A DNA stretch of 64,000 nt, taken from positions 149,736 to 213,735 of the forward strand of contig NZ_JACSGR010000004.1 in assembly GCF_016025525.2 (NCBI RefSeq), given 5' to 3'. The notes beneath the pieces are model-generated. The model searched no databases. It saw only the letters and a program-made list of their open reading frames with translations, and had not been told where the DNA came from. Positions 32,743-41,062 of this stretch are shown here, one piece after another (position 1 is the first letter of the stretch; each line of letters starts with the position of its first letter). A program made the translations under genes and the position numbers. This DNA is from Eikenella glucosivorans. Its GTDB lineage: Bacteria > Pseudomonadota > Gammaproteobacteria > Burkholderiales > Neisseriaceae.

Positions 32743-35385
32743 ATGCAAGAACACTACCAACCCTCCCTCACCGAGCCCGCCGCCCGCGAAAAATGGGCGG
32801 CGCACCGCGTTTTCAACGCCAAAGAAAACAGCGCCAAACCCAAATTCTATTGCCTCTCCATGTTCCCCTATCCCAGCGGCAGGCTGCACATGGGGCACGT
32901 GCGCAACTACACCATCGGCGACGTGCGCAGCCGCTTCAAACTGCTGAACGGGTTCAACGTGTTGCAGCCGATGGGTTGGGACGCGTTCGGCATGCCCGCC
33001 GAAAACGCCGCGCTGAAAAACGGCACCGCGCCCGCCAAGTGGACGTATGAAAACATCGCCTATATGCGCGGCCAGTTGCAAAGCTTGGGTTTCGCGCTGG
33101 ATTGGGAACGCGAAATCGCCACCTGCCGCCCGGAATACTACCGCTGGGAGCAGCTCCTGTTCACTAAATTGTTTGAAAAAGGCATCGTGTACAAGAAACT
33201 AGGCACGGTGAACTGGGACCCGGTGGACCACACCGTGCTGGCCAACGAGCAGGTGATTGACGGGCGCGGCTGGCGCAGCGGCGCGCTGGTGGAAAAGCGC
33301 GAAATCCCGATGTACTACTTCAAAATCACCGATTATGCCGAGCAGCTTCTGGCCGATTTGGACGGCTTGGACTGGCCGGAGCAGGTGAAAACCATGCAGC
33401 GCAACTGGATCGGCAAATCGCGCGGCATGAACGTGCGTTTTCAGGTAGCCTCTGATAGCCGCGAAGGGCTACCTGAAAATTATGCCGATTATATTCAAGT
33501 GTATACCACCCGCCCTGACACGCTGATGGGCGCGACCTATGTGGCCGTGGCCGCCGAACACCCGCTGGCCGCCGCCGCTGCCGAAAAGCAGCCTGCACTT
33601 CAAGCGTTCATTGCCGAATGCAAGGCCGGCAGCGTGGCCGAAGCCGATATGGCGACGATGGAGAAAAAGGGTATGCCCACCGGCCGCTTCGTCATCAACC
33701 CGCTCAACGGCGAGCGGCTGGAAGTGTGGGTGGCGAACTATGTGCTGTGGGGCTACGGCGACGGCGCGGTGATGGCCGTGCCCGCGCACGACGAGCGCGA
33801 TTTTGAATTTGCCAATAAATTCGGCCTGCCGATTAAACAGGTTATCGAATTGGACGAACCGCAGCCCTACAACCCCGCCGTGTGGCACGACTGGTATGGT
33901 GCGAAGGAAAACACGCGGCTGATAAATTCAGGAGAATTCAACGGTTTGGATTTTCAGACTGCCTTCGATGCGATTGCCGCCAAGTTGCAGGCTGCTGCTG
34001 CGGGCGAGCCGAAAACGCAATACCGCCTGCGCGACTGGGGCATTTCCCGCCAGCGCTACTGGGGCTGCCCGATTCCCATCATCCACTGCGAAAGCTGCGG
34101 CGAAGTGCCCGTGCCGGCACAGGATTTGCCTGTAGTGCTGCCGGAAAACGTGGTGCCCGACGGCGCGGGTTCGCCGCTGGCCAAAATGCCCGAATTTTAC
34201 GAGACGAAATGTCCGAAATGCGGCGGCGCGGCCAAGCGCGAAACCGACACCATGGACACCTTCATGGAATCGAGCTGGTACCAGTTCCGCTATATGTCGC
34301 CACGCGACGACGCGCACATGGTCGCGCCCGCAGCGGCGGAATATTGGGGGCAGGCCGACCAATACATCGGCGGCATCGAACACGCCATTTTGCACCTGCT
34401 CTACGCCCGCTTCTTCACCAAGTTGATGAACGAAGAAGGGATTGTGCCCGTGCGCGAGCCGTTCAAGCAGTTGCTCACGCAGGGCATGGTGCTGGCGCAA
34501 ACCTATTACCGCGACCGCGCCGACGGCGGCAAGGAATGGTTCAATCCTGCCGACGTGGATTTGCAACTGGACGACAAAGGCCGCCCCGCCTCCGCCGTGC
34601 TGCGCGCCGACGGCCAGCCCGTGCAGATTGGCGGCATGGAAAAAATGTCCAAATCCAAAAACAACGGCGTTGATCCGCAAACCCTGATTGACACCTACGG
34701 CGCGGACACCGCCCGCCTGTTCATGATGTTCGCCGCGCCGCCCGAACAGTCGCTGGAATGGAACGATGCCGCCGTGGAGGGCGCGCACCGCTTCCTGCGC
34801 CGCCTGTGGCGCACCGTGTACGAATTTAAGCAGGGCGGCACGGCGCCGGCGTTTTCAGGTAGCCACAACGCGCTGGCAGGCAGCCTGCAAGAGTTGCGCT
34901 TCAAGCTGCACAGCACCATCGCCAAAGTAACCGACGACTACGACCGCCGCCAGCAGTTCAACACCGCCGTGGCCGCCGTGATGGAGCTGCTGAACCAATA
35001 CGATGCCACCGCCAAGAGCGGCGCGTTGGCCGAGGCGCACGGCCGCGAAGTGGCGCAGGAAACGCTGGAAGCCGTGCTGCTGTTGCTGTGGCCCATCGTG
35101 CCGCACATCTGCGAAAGCCTGTGGGGCGAGCTGCGCGAGGGCGGCAAGGTGTGGGAAACCGTGTGGCCGAAAGCCGATTCCGCCGCGCTGGTGCAGACAG
35201 AAATCGAAATGATGGTGCAGGTGAACGGCAAGCTGCGTGACAAAATCACCGTGCCCGCCGAGGCCGACAAAGCCGCCATCGAAGCCGCCGCGCTCGCCAC
35301 CGCCGGCGCGCAGAAGTTTATGGACGGCAAGGCGGCGAAGAAAATCATCGTTGTGCCGAAACGGCTGGTGAATATTGTGGTGTGA
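32743..35385 (+). CDS. leuS: Leucine--tRNA ligase
   Basis: LeuRS charges tRNA-Leu. The 880-residue product has the class I HIGH motif as HMGH (residues 49-52) and KMSKS near residue 633, a CP1 editing domain with TTRPDTLMGATY near residue 255, and a zinc-type CPKCGG segment near residue 490. Three DUS copies lie inside; two form an inverted pair at 33438-33479 in the editing domain, where the peptide reads VRFQVAS and GLPEN. I chose ATG 32743, which lies after the promoter. Confidence 0.97.
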   Translation: MQEHYQPSLTEPAAREKWAAHRVFNAKENSAKPKFYCLSMFPYPSGRLHMGHVRNYTIGDVRSRFKLLNGFNVLQPMGWDAFGMPAENAALKNGTAPAKWTYENIAYMRGQLQSLGFALDWEREIATCRPEYYRWEQLLFTKLFEKGIVYKKLGTVNWDPVDHTVLANEQVIDGRGWRSGALVEKREIPMYYFKITDYAEQLLADLDGLDWPEQVKTMQRNWIGKSRGMNVRFQVASDSREGLPENYADYIQVYTTRPDTLMGATYVAVAAEHPLAAAAAEKQPALQAFIAECKAGSVAEADMATMEKKGMPTGRFVINPLNGERLEVWVANYVLWGYGDGAVMAVPAHDERDFEFANKFGLPIKQVIELDEPQPYNPAVWHDWYGAKENTRLINSGEFNGLDFQTAFDAIAAKLQAAAAGEPKTQYRLRDWGISRQRYWGCPIPIIHCESCGEVPVPAQDLPVVLPENVVPDGAGSPLAKMPEFYETKCPKCGGAAKRETDTMDTFMESSWYQFRYMSPRDDAHMVAPAAAEYWGQADQYIGGIEHAILHLLYARFFTKLMNEEGIVPVREPFKQLLTQGMVLAQTYYRDRADGGKEWFNPADVDLQLDDKGRPASAVLRADGQPVQIGGMEKMSKSKNNGVDPQTLIDTYGADTARLFMMFAAPPEQSLEWNDAAVEGAHRFLRRLWRTVYEFKQGGTAPAFSGSHNALAGSLQELRFKLHSTIAKVTDDYDRRQQFNTAVAAVMELLNQYDATAKSGALAEAHGREVAQETLEAVLLLLWPIVPHICESLWGELREGGKVWETVWPKADSAALVQTEIEMMVQVNGKLRDKITVPAEADKAAIEAAALATAGAQKFMDGKAAKKIIVVPKRLVNIVV

Positions 35386-35427
35386 GGCCGTTGGGCTGTT
35401 AAAGGCTGCTTGAAAACTGTGTATTGG

Positions 35428-35496
35428 TTTTCAGGTAGCCTTGTTGTCATGTTATGGGGCTACCTGAAAATATTTGCCTTAAATTTTCAGGTAGCC
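35428..35496. repeat. Three DUS copies between leuS and the next gene
   Basis: TTTTCAGGTAGCCT at 35428-35441 faces GGCTACCTGAAAA near 35459-35471, and a third copy follows near 35483. The first two can form a terminator after leuS. Confidence 0.6.
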
Positions 35497-35524
35497 TTAA
35501 ATATGCAAAACCAAGGAACGAATC

Positions 35525-35914
35525 ATGTTGAGAAAAGTTTTTGCTTTAACGGCGCTGCTACCTGCTTTGGCTGCCGCCGAACCGCCTATCCGAGATTGCC
35601 GCACCTTCTTGTTGGATATGAGCGCGTTGGGTTTCCGTATTGGAGCATGCCGTAAAAATGCCGAGCATCCCTATGTGATTCAATTGGAAAAACGACAATC
35701 CGAATGTGCTGTCACGTGGGCAGATCCTGTAGTGCGTGCGGAGGCTAGGGAGGTGTATCGCACTTTGAGCGATGAGCTCATCAATGATGCGATAACTCCG
35801 GAGACAGTGGATGCAGTGCTGGCTGGTAAATCGATTGATATGAGCAAAACCGAGTTGTGTAGCGGATATGACAATTATTTGCGAGAGATGGCGCGGCGCT
35901 ATCTGCGCCAGTGA
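35525..35914 (+). CDS. Small exported protein, copy 1 of a tandem pair
   Basis: The 129-residue protein starts with a Sec signal (MLRKVFALTALLPALAAA) and the mature part begins EPPIRDCRTFLLDMSALGF. Three further cysteines suggest disulfides. It is a clear paralogue of the next gene, with the same length, signal, cysteine pattern and similar C-terminus (EMARRYL). Even the leader, from the DUS through CCAAGGA to the ATG, is alike, so the whole unit was duplicated. The family is not recognised. Confidence 0.7.
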   Translation: MLRKVFALTALLPALAAAEPPIRDCRTFLLDMSALGFRIGACRKNAEHPYVIQLEKRQSECAVTWADPVVRAEAREVYRTLSDELINDAITPETVDAVLAGKSIDMSKTELCSGYDNYLREMARRYLRQ

Positions 35915-35988
35915 AACGAGCAGCAGGGGAGGGGGATGGTTTTAGCCTCATTGAGGCTTTATTTCAGCTAGCCCTTTCCTGCGCAGAG

Positions 35989-36104
35989 GCTACCTGAAAA
36001 ATACCCGCCCCAAGTTTTCACTTCGCTGAAGTTTGCGTTTTAGCTTCGCAGAAACTCACTCCGTTCGTTTTAACTGCGTTGAAGCTCACGCTTTCAGGTA
36101 GCCT
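35989..36104. repeat. Extended DUS-linked composite repeat
   Basis: Between a forward DUS at about 35987 and a reverse one at 36091 lie repeated units such as CACTTCGCTGAAGTT, TTAGCTTCGCAGAAACTC and ACTGCGTTGAAGCTCACGC. This is the longest copy of the composite repeat in the window and separates the tandem paralogues. Confidence 0.65.
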
Positions 36105-36131
36105 TAAATAGGTAAAACCAAGGAGCGAACC

Positions 36132-36521
36132 ATGTTGAGGAAAATCTTTGCTTTCGTGGCGTTGCTGCCTGCTTTGGCCGCCGCCGAGCCGCCTATCCGG
36201 GATTGCCGTGTTTTTCTGCTGGATATGAGCACGTTGGGTTTCCGCGCCGGTATCTGCCAGAAAAATATCGAACAGCCCGAAGTTGTCCGCTTGCGGGCAA
36301 GGGAGCGGGAATGTTCCGCCATATCAGCAGATGGTGAATTGAATGAGGAAATCAGGATGCGGCAGCTTGCCCTGCACGATGAATTCGTCAATGAAGCCGT
36401 AACGCGGGAAACGGTGGGGGCGGCATTGGCCGGCAAACCGGCGGATGTGGGCGGAACTGCATTTTGCCGGGCATACGATAAGCAGTTGGATGAAATGGCG
36501 CGGCGCTATCTGCAGCCGTAA
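36132..36521 (+). CDS. Small exported protein, copy 2 of a tandem pair
   Basis: The 129-residue product has a signal MLRKIFAFVALLPALAAA and mature start EPPIRDCRVFLLDMSTLGF, nearly matching copy 1. The middle has diverged more than the ends, while cysteine positions are kept. The pair may supply variants of one periplasmic factor. No known domain is recognised. Confidence 0.7.
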   Translation: MLRKIFAFVALLPALAAAEPPIRDCRVFLLDMSTLGFRAGICQKNIEQPEVVRLRARERECSAISADGELNEEIRMRQLALHDEFVNEAVTRETVGAALAGKPADVGGTAFCRAYDKQLDEMARRYLQP

Positions 36522-36608
36522 ACAGACAATGGCCGGGCAAGGCAGCACTTTTCAGATGTCTGAAACGGCTACCGAGCCCCAATCACAAAACAAACTGAAA
36601 ACGGAAAA

Positions 36609-36668
36609 AGGCTACCTGAAAATTTTGGCTTCGCAGAAACTGCCTTGAAGCTCGTTTTCAGGTAGCCT
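36609..36668. terminator. DUS pair enclosing a composite spacer
   Basis: AGGCTACCTGAAAA and TTTTCAGGTAGCCT enclose TTGGCTTCGCAGAAACTG and CTTGAAGCTCG. It lies between the convergent tandem paralogue and the DASS transporter. Confidence 0.6.
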
Positions 36669-36726
36669 TTTCATCCGGCCGAAGCGTATCGCCCGCTATC
36701 GCCCGGGCACGCTTGCGTGTGGCTGG

Positions 36727-38148
36727 CTAAATCAGGAAGAAATACGCCCAAGCCGATACCACGATGATGGAGAGGATATTCAGCAGCAGCCCAACCTGCA
36801 TCATTTCCTTCTGCTTGATCAAGCCCGTGCCGAATACGATCGCATTGGGCGGCGTGGCCACCGGCAGCATAAAGGCGCAAGAGGCACCGATGCCGATAAT
36901 CAGCACCAACACTTCCTGGTTCATGCCCATTTGGGCGGCAATCGTGCCGAACACGGGCACCAGCAGCGCGGCGGAGGCGGTGTTGCTGGTGAACTCGGTG
37001 AGGAAGATGATGAAGGCGGCCACCACCAGGATGATTACCAAGGGGTGCGCCTGCCCGAACGTGGCCGCCACTTCATTGCCCAGCGCGGCGGAAGCGCCCG
37101 ATTTTTCCATCATTACGGAGAGGGTGATGCCGCCGCCGAACAGCATCAGCGTGCCCCAGTCGGTGTTGCGCGCCACTTCGCGCCAGCTCACCACGCCGAA
37201 CATCACCACCGCCACCGCGGCCACCATGGCGATGAAACTGTCGATGGATTTGATGCCGGTGGCTTTGCCCAGCTCCGAGCCGAAAATCCAGCACAGCGCG
37301 GTGAGCACGAAAATGATGACGGTAATCACGCGGTGCAGCGTCCAAGGGATGTCTTCTTTCTGTTGGAAATCCACCTTTTCGGCAAAGTTCGGTTTCAGCA
37401 CCACAAACAGGGAAAACAGCATCAAGGGTAACAGCACTAGCATCATCGGTAGGCCGTATTTCATCCAGCCGGCAAAGTCGAGATCAAGCGCTTTGGCGGC
37501 AATGGCATTGGGAGGCGAGCCCACCAGCGTGCCCAAGCCGCCGATGCTGGCGCAATAGGCGATGCCCAGCAGCACGAATACAAAGGTTTTGCGGTCTTTT
37601 TCCTTGTCAACGTGCCCCATCAGTCCCATGGCCAGCGGCAGCATCATGGCGGCGGTGGCGGTGTTGCTGATCCACATGGAAAGCCCCGTAGTGACCAGAA
37701 ACACCATCATCACGGCTGCCAGCATATTACCGCGCGAAAGCGCAATCACCAACATGGCGATTTTCCTGTCCAGCCGCTGCACGTGCATGGCTGCCGCCAG
37801 CGCGAAACCGCCGAAAAACACATAGATAATCGGATCAGAAAAGCCGGCAAAGGCCGCTTTGGTGCCCATATCCGGGATTTTGAAGAAAATCGCCAGCAGC
37901 GGTACCGTGAGCGCGGTTACGGTGATGTGCACCGCTTCGGTAAACCACAAAATCGCCACAAACAGCAAAATGGTCAGCCCGGCCTTAACGTTGTGCTCGT
38001 AGGGCAAAAGCTGGTAGGCGATGGCGGACACCACGGCGGCAATAATGGCGATGATCAGCCCGCGAAAGCTGGTAACCGGTATCTGCGCGCTTTGCAGCTC
38101 AAAGTTTTCTGGCAGGTTGGTTTGGCTTGGGTTCTCTCTGAAATTCAT
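36727..38148 (-). CDS. DASS-family sodium:dicarboxylate/anion symporter
   Basis: The 473-residue inner membrane protein matches the SLC13/DASS family. It has about 11-12 membrane segments and the two SNT signatures, ISNTATAAMMLP near residue 160 and TSNTASAALLVP near residue 390. Each SNT motif is followed by a conserved Pro-containing loop (GSPPNAI and ATPPNAI). Such carriers import succinate, malate, citrate or related anions with Na+. The exact anion is not predictable. Confidence 0.9.
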   Translation of the reverse strand: MNFRENPSQTNLPENFELQSAQIPVTSFRGLIIAIIAAVVSAIAYQLLPYEHNVKAGLTILLFVAILWFTEAVHITVTALTVPLLAIFFKIPDMGTKAAFAGFSDPIIYVFFGGFALAAAMHVQRLDRKIAMLVIALSRGNMLAAVMMVFLVTTGLSMWISNTATAAMMLPLAMGLMGHVDKEKDRKTFVFVLLGIAYCASIGGLGTLVGSPPNAIAAKALDLDFAGWMKYGLPMMLVLLPLMLFSLFVVLKPNFAEKVDFQQKEDIPWTLHRVITVIIFVLTALCWIFGSELGKATGIKSIDSFIAMVAAVAVVMFGVVSWREVARNTDWGTLMLFGGGITLSVMMEKSGASAALGNEVAATFGQAHPLVIILVVAAFIIFLTEFTSNTASAALLVPVFGTIAAQMGMNQEVLVLIIGIGASCAFMLPVATPPNAIVFGTGLIKQKEMMQVGLLLNILSIIVVSAWAYFFLI

Positions 38149-38457
38149 TTTTCCGTCTCCATAAAGCTTGGTTAATCTTTATCTTCACGTTTTTTATCGT
38201 TTAAGCCATGAGCATGTGTGTACTCATGGCGGAAGAATAAGGTTGGGTGCGGGTTCTGTCAATCATTAAGATTATTGCTTTTGGTTGTTTGTATAACGTG
38301 GAGGCAAAGATAAAAACAGCCAAACGGGTTGGTTTTCAGGTAGCCTGATGATCTCGGGCTGGGGCTACCTGAAAATCATCGCCCCGAATTTCTGCAACAC
38401 CAAAACTGATTTTGCTTTTCAGGTAGCCTCCCTGATAGTGTGGCGGAGCGGCCCGCC
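38149..38457. other. Intergenic region between the DASS gene and carA
   Basis: This stretch contains the unannotated 5' region of the minus-strand transporter, then DUS copies at 38333, 38363 and 38416, the first two as an inverted pair. I see no gene in it. Confidence 0.5.
38333..38375. terminator. DUS inverted pair upstream of carA
   Basis: TTTTCAGGTAGCCT at 38333-38346 faces GGCTACCTGAAAA at 38363-38375. Confidence 0.45.
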
Positions 38458-38487
38458 TTGCCGCGAAGTTGCGTTGTCCAGTAAAAT
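38458..38487 (+). promoter_or_regulatory. Probable carA promoter
   Basis: TTGCCG (38458-38463) and TAAAAT (38482-38487) are spaced by 18 bases, giving a leader of about 106 bases. Confidence 0.5.
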
Positions 38488-38490
38488 AGT

Positions 38491-38565
38491 GTGCTTCCGA
38501 CAGGCGGCGCACCCGCCCCAGAAGCACGTTTGCACACCGGAGCCTGGTTGTGGAACGTGCTTTTT
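38491..38565 (+). promoter_or_regulatory. Putative carA leader attenuator
   Basis: GTGCTTC (38491-38497) can pair with GAAGCAC (38521-38527), with the small hairpin GGCGG/CCGCC (38503-38517) inside. AGCACGTT (38523-38530) can instead pair with AACGTGCT (38554-38561), followed by TTTTT, an intrinsic terminator. The two pairings share 38523-38527 and exclude each other. That is the layout of an attenuator. I see no clear leader peptide, so the signal could be a protein, ligand or RNA polymerase pausing. Confidence 0.55.
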
Positions 38566-38599
38566 CTCGGATTGAACCCCTCTTATCGGACACCGCACC

Positions 38600-39730
38600 A
38601 TGACCACTCCCGCACTCCTCGTTCTTGCCGACGGCAGCGTATTCCACGGCACATCAATCGGTTATGAAGGATCGACTTCCGGCGAAGTCGTGTTCAACAC
38701 CTCCATGACCGGCTATCAGGAAATCCTCACCGACCCCTCCTACGGCAAACAAATCGTTACCCTCACCTATCCGCATATCGGCAACACCGGCACCAACGCC
38801 GAAGATCAAGAAAGCGACCGCGTTTATGCCGCCGGCCTGATCATTCGCGATCTGCCGCTTTTGCACAGCAATTTCCGTGCATCGGAAAGCCTGCACGACT
38901 ATCTGGTGCGCCACCAAACCGTCGCCATCGCCGACATCGACACCCGTCGTCTGACCACGCTCTTGCGCGAAAAAGGCGCGCAGGGCGGCGCCATCCTCAC
39001 CGGCGCAGACGCCACGGTTGAAAAAGCGCAGGAACTCATCGCCGCATTCGGCAGCATGGTGGGCAAAGATTTGGCAAAAGAAGTTTCCTGCAAACAAGCC
39101 TACGAATGGACGGAAGGCGAATGGGCTTTGGGCAAAGGGTTTGTTACCCCTGCCGAGCAGCCCTATCATGTCGTCGCCTACGATTTCGGCGTGAAAACCA
39201 ATATCCTGCGTATGCTCGCTTCGCGCGGCTGCCGCCTGACCGTTGTCCCCGCCCAAACCAGTGCGGAAGACGTGTTGGCACTCAACCCCGACGGCGTGTT
39301 CCTGTCTAACGGCCCGGGCGACCCCGAGCCTTGCGACTACGCCATCGAAGCCGTGAAAAAACTGATGGACAGCGGCAAACCCATCTTCGGCATCTGCTTG
39401 GGACACCAGCTCATCAGCCTTGCCATCGGCGCGAAAACCCTGAAAATGCGTTTCAGCCACCACGGCGCGAACCATCCCGTGCAGGATTTGGACAGCGGCA
39501 AAGTCGTCATCACCAGCCAAAACCACGGCTTCGCCGTCGATGCTGATACCCTGCCCGCCAACGCGCGCATTACCCACCATTCCCTGTTCGACAACACTTT
39601 GCAGGGCATCGAGCTGACCGACAAACCCGTGTTCTGCTTCCAAGGCCACCCCGAAGCCAGCCCCGGCCCGCAGGATGTGGGGTATCTGTTTGACAGGTTT
39701 ATTGCCAATATGCAGGCCGCAAAGCAGTAA
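38600..39730 (+). CDS. carA: Carbamoyl-phosphate synthase small subunit
   Basis: CarA releases ammonia from glutamine for carbamoyl phosphate, feeding arginine and pyrimidine synthesis. The 376-residue product has the N-terminal domain start LVLADGSVFHGTSIG and the class I amidotransferase site GICLGHQLISLA (Cys near residue 265), with HPEASPGP supplying the His-Glu pair near residue 352. carB is not next to it in this window, as in other neisserial genomes where carA and carB are separated. Confidence 0.97.
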   Translation: MTTPALLVLADGSVFHGTSIGYEGSTSGEVVFNTSMTGYQEILTDPSYGKQIVTLTYPHIGNTGTNAEDQESDRVYAAGLIIRDLPLLHSNFRASESLHDYLVRHQTVAIADIDTRRLTTLLREKGAQGGAILTGADATVEKAQELIAAFGSMVGKDLAKEVSCKQAYEWTEGEWALGKGFVTPAEQPYHVVAYDFGVKTNILRMLASRGCRLTVVPAQTSAEDVLALNPDGVFLSNGPGDPEPCDYAIEAVKKLMDSGKPIFGICLGHQLISLAIGAKTLKMRFSHHGANHPVQDLDSGKVVITSQNHGFAVDADTLPANARITHHSLFDNTLQGIELTDKPVFCFQGHPEASPGPQDVGYLFDRFIANMQAAKQ

Positions 39731-39768
39731 ATATTTCTGTTTTGCAGCCGTGCCGTTGAAGTTTGTGC

Positions 39769-39809
39769 TTTTCAGGTAGCCTTTGCCATGCGCGGAGGCT
39801 ACCTGAAAA
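39769..39809. terminator. DUS inverted pair after carA
   Basis: TTTTCAGGTAGCCT at 39769-39782 faces AGGCTACCTGAAAA at 39796-39809. Confidence 0.65.
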
Positions 39810-39842
39810 TTTATCGGCTTGGTTTAACGGTTAGAGCGAACC

Positions 39843-40232
39843 ATGAAAATATACGAAATCCATTGCGCCGGCATCGAGCTGTTGCGCCGGCCTTTCTCTT
39901 TGATGCTGGCGGCCGACCCGTTTCCTTTGGAGCAAAACTGCGACTGCGTGGAAATCGGCACGGCGGAAGGATGCAGCGAACTGCGACTGTGGTATGACGA
40001 TGGTTCGCGCCTGGCCTGCTTCGCACCGGCGTTTGAATCGCTGTATATCGACAGCGGGCGGCTGTGCGCGGATATTTGGCTGCCGCCGGAAACCACGGAT
40101 GGCGTTCCGCCCAGCGGCATCGGGCAAATCCGCCTGTTTTTGGCGCGCGAACACCTGCTGCGGCTGCAAACGGTGTGGCCGCTAGACAGGATGGCGGATT
40201 ATGCGGCGCTGGCGTATTGCTTTGAGGAGTAG
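39843..40232 (+). CDS. Hypothetical soluble protein
   Basis: The 129-residue product has no signal peptide or membrane segment and looks like a compact alpha/beta protein with several cysteines and acidic loops. I do not recognise the family. It stands alone between DUS pairs. The ribosome site (AGAGCG) is weak. Confidence 0.55.
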   Translation: MKIYEIHCAGIELLRRPFSLMLAADPFPLEQNCDCVEIGTAEGCSELRLWYDDGSRLACFAPAFESLYIDSGRLCADIWLPPETTDGVPPSGIGQIRLFLAREHLLRLQTVWPLDRMADYAALAYCFEE

Positions 40233-40294
40233 GGCGGCGGCTTGCCTGCGTGCGGGGTTTGGGGTAGGCTGGGGTTGGCTTTGTTGCTGCGGTA

Positions 40295-40335
40295 TTTTCA
40301 GGTAGCCTTGGGTGAAGATTGGGGCTACCTGAAAA
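40295..40335. terminator. DUS inverted pair
   Basis: TTTTCAGGTAGCCT at 40295-40308 faces GGCTACCTGAAAA at 40323-40335. Confidence 0.6.
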
Positions 40336-40414
40336 ATAGTGCGGCTCAAGCGGGAAGGGTATGAGTTTGCTCATACGCGAGATGATTTGCGATTGGATAT
40401 TGAAAGGAAAAGAC

Positions 40415-40891
40415 ATGGGAAAATGGATGATAATTGCGGCGCAGGCGGCGTTGCTCATGGCTTCGGCTGTACAGGCGCAAACCTTGGATGAGCAGGCGAA
40501 AATACAGGTTGTGCGGCAGGCGTATGCCAAAGAGGATTATCTGCCGTATGCTTCGCCGGAATTTAAGCGGGTTGTGAACCAGGCTTATCGGATTATCGAT
40601 AGGGTCAATACCCGGGCCCAGGGGATTGAGTGCGAATATGCTAGGCATTTCGATATGGGCATTGGGAATGGCGGTGCGCCCGATGATTTGATGCGGACGC
40701 TGAGGGTGACGCCATTGCAGGGAGACAGGGTTCAGGCAACGTTTAAAGATTTTGCCAATCCGGGCGAGCCTAGAAAAACCGTTACCACTCACTTTAACGT
40801 TAGTTGCCATAACGGACGTTGCCAAATCAACGATGTGGGCAATGTGCGGAGGGTTTACCAGCAGATTGTCCGCACGAATCGGTGTGAGTAG
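40415..40891 (+). CDS. Exported protein resembling DUF3828/Tai3-type folds
   Basis: The 158-residue product has a Sec signal (MGKWMIIAAQAALLMASAVQAQ, cut near residue 22). Its mature domain includes YASPEFKRVV, then a strand rich in Asp/Val and a Cys pair near the C-terminus. The layout recalls DUF3828 proteins, a group that includes periplasmic immunity factors, but I rate that link as weak. ATG 40415 has AAAGGAAAAG upstream; an in-frame ATG at 40361 lies before a less typical leader. Confidence 0.55.
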   Translation: MGKWMIIAAQAALLMASAVQAQTLDEQAKIQVVRQAYAKEDYLPYASPEFKRVVNQAYRIIDRVNTRAQGIECEYARHFDMGIGNGGAPDDLMRTLRVTPLQGDRVQATFKDFANPGEPRKTVTTHFNVSCHNGRCQINDVGNVRRVYQQIVRTNRCE

Positions 40892-40932
40892 GGCAATGTG
40901 GCTCGTGCGGCAGGGTTGTTTGTTGCCGATGT

Positions 40933-40974
40933 TTTTCAGGTAGCCTCCGGTTTCGCGCAAGAGGCTACCTGAAA
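40933..40974. terminator. DUS inverted pair before pqiA
   Basis: TTTTCAGGTAGCCT at 40933-40946 faces AGGCTACCTGAAA at 40962-40974. Confidence 0.6.
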
Positions 40975-41004
40975 GCTATTCAGCCTTTCTCTCCGCTTAA
41001 GCCC

Positions 41005-41032
41005 TTGCTGCCAATCCGCTTTGGGCTATAAT
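41005..41032 (+). promoter_or_regulatory. Probable pqiA promoter
   Basis: TTGCTG (41005-41010) and TATAAT (41027-41032) have a 16-base spacer. Transcription would begin near 41039, just before the pqiA coding region. Confidence 0.6.
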
Positions 41033-41062
41033 CGCCCTTTCTTTTTTCTGCCGGTTTCCCTT

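Noticed and set aside
38348..38575. 75-codon frame before carA as a leader peptide
   Set aside because: It starts before the predicted promoter and runs through DUS copies; it shows no run of Arg codons that would suggest arginine-linked attenuation.
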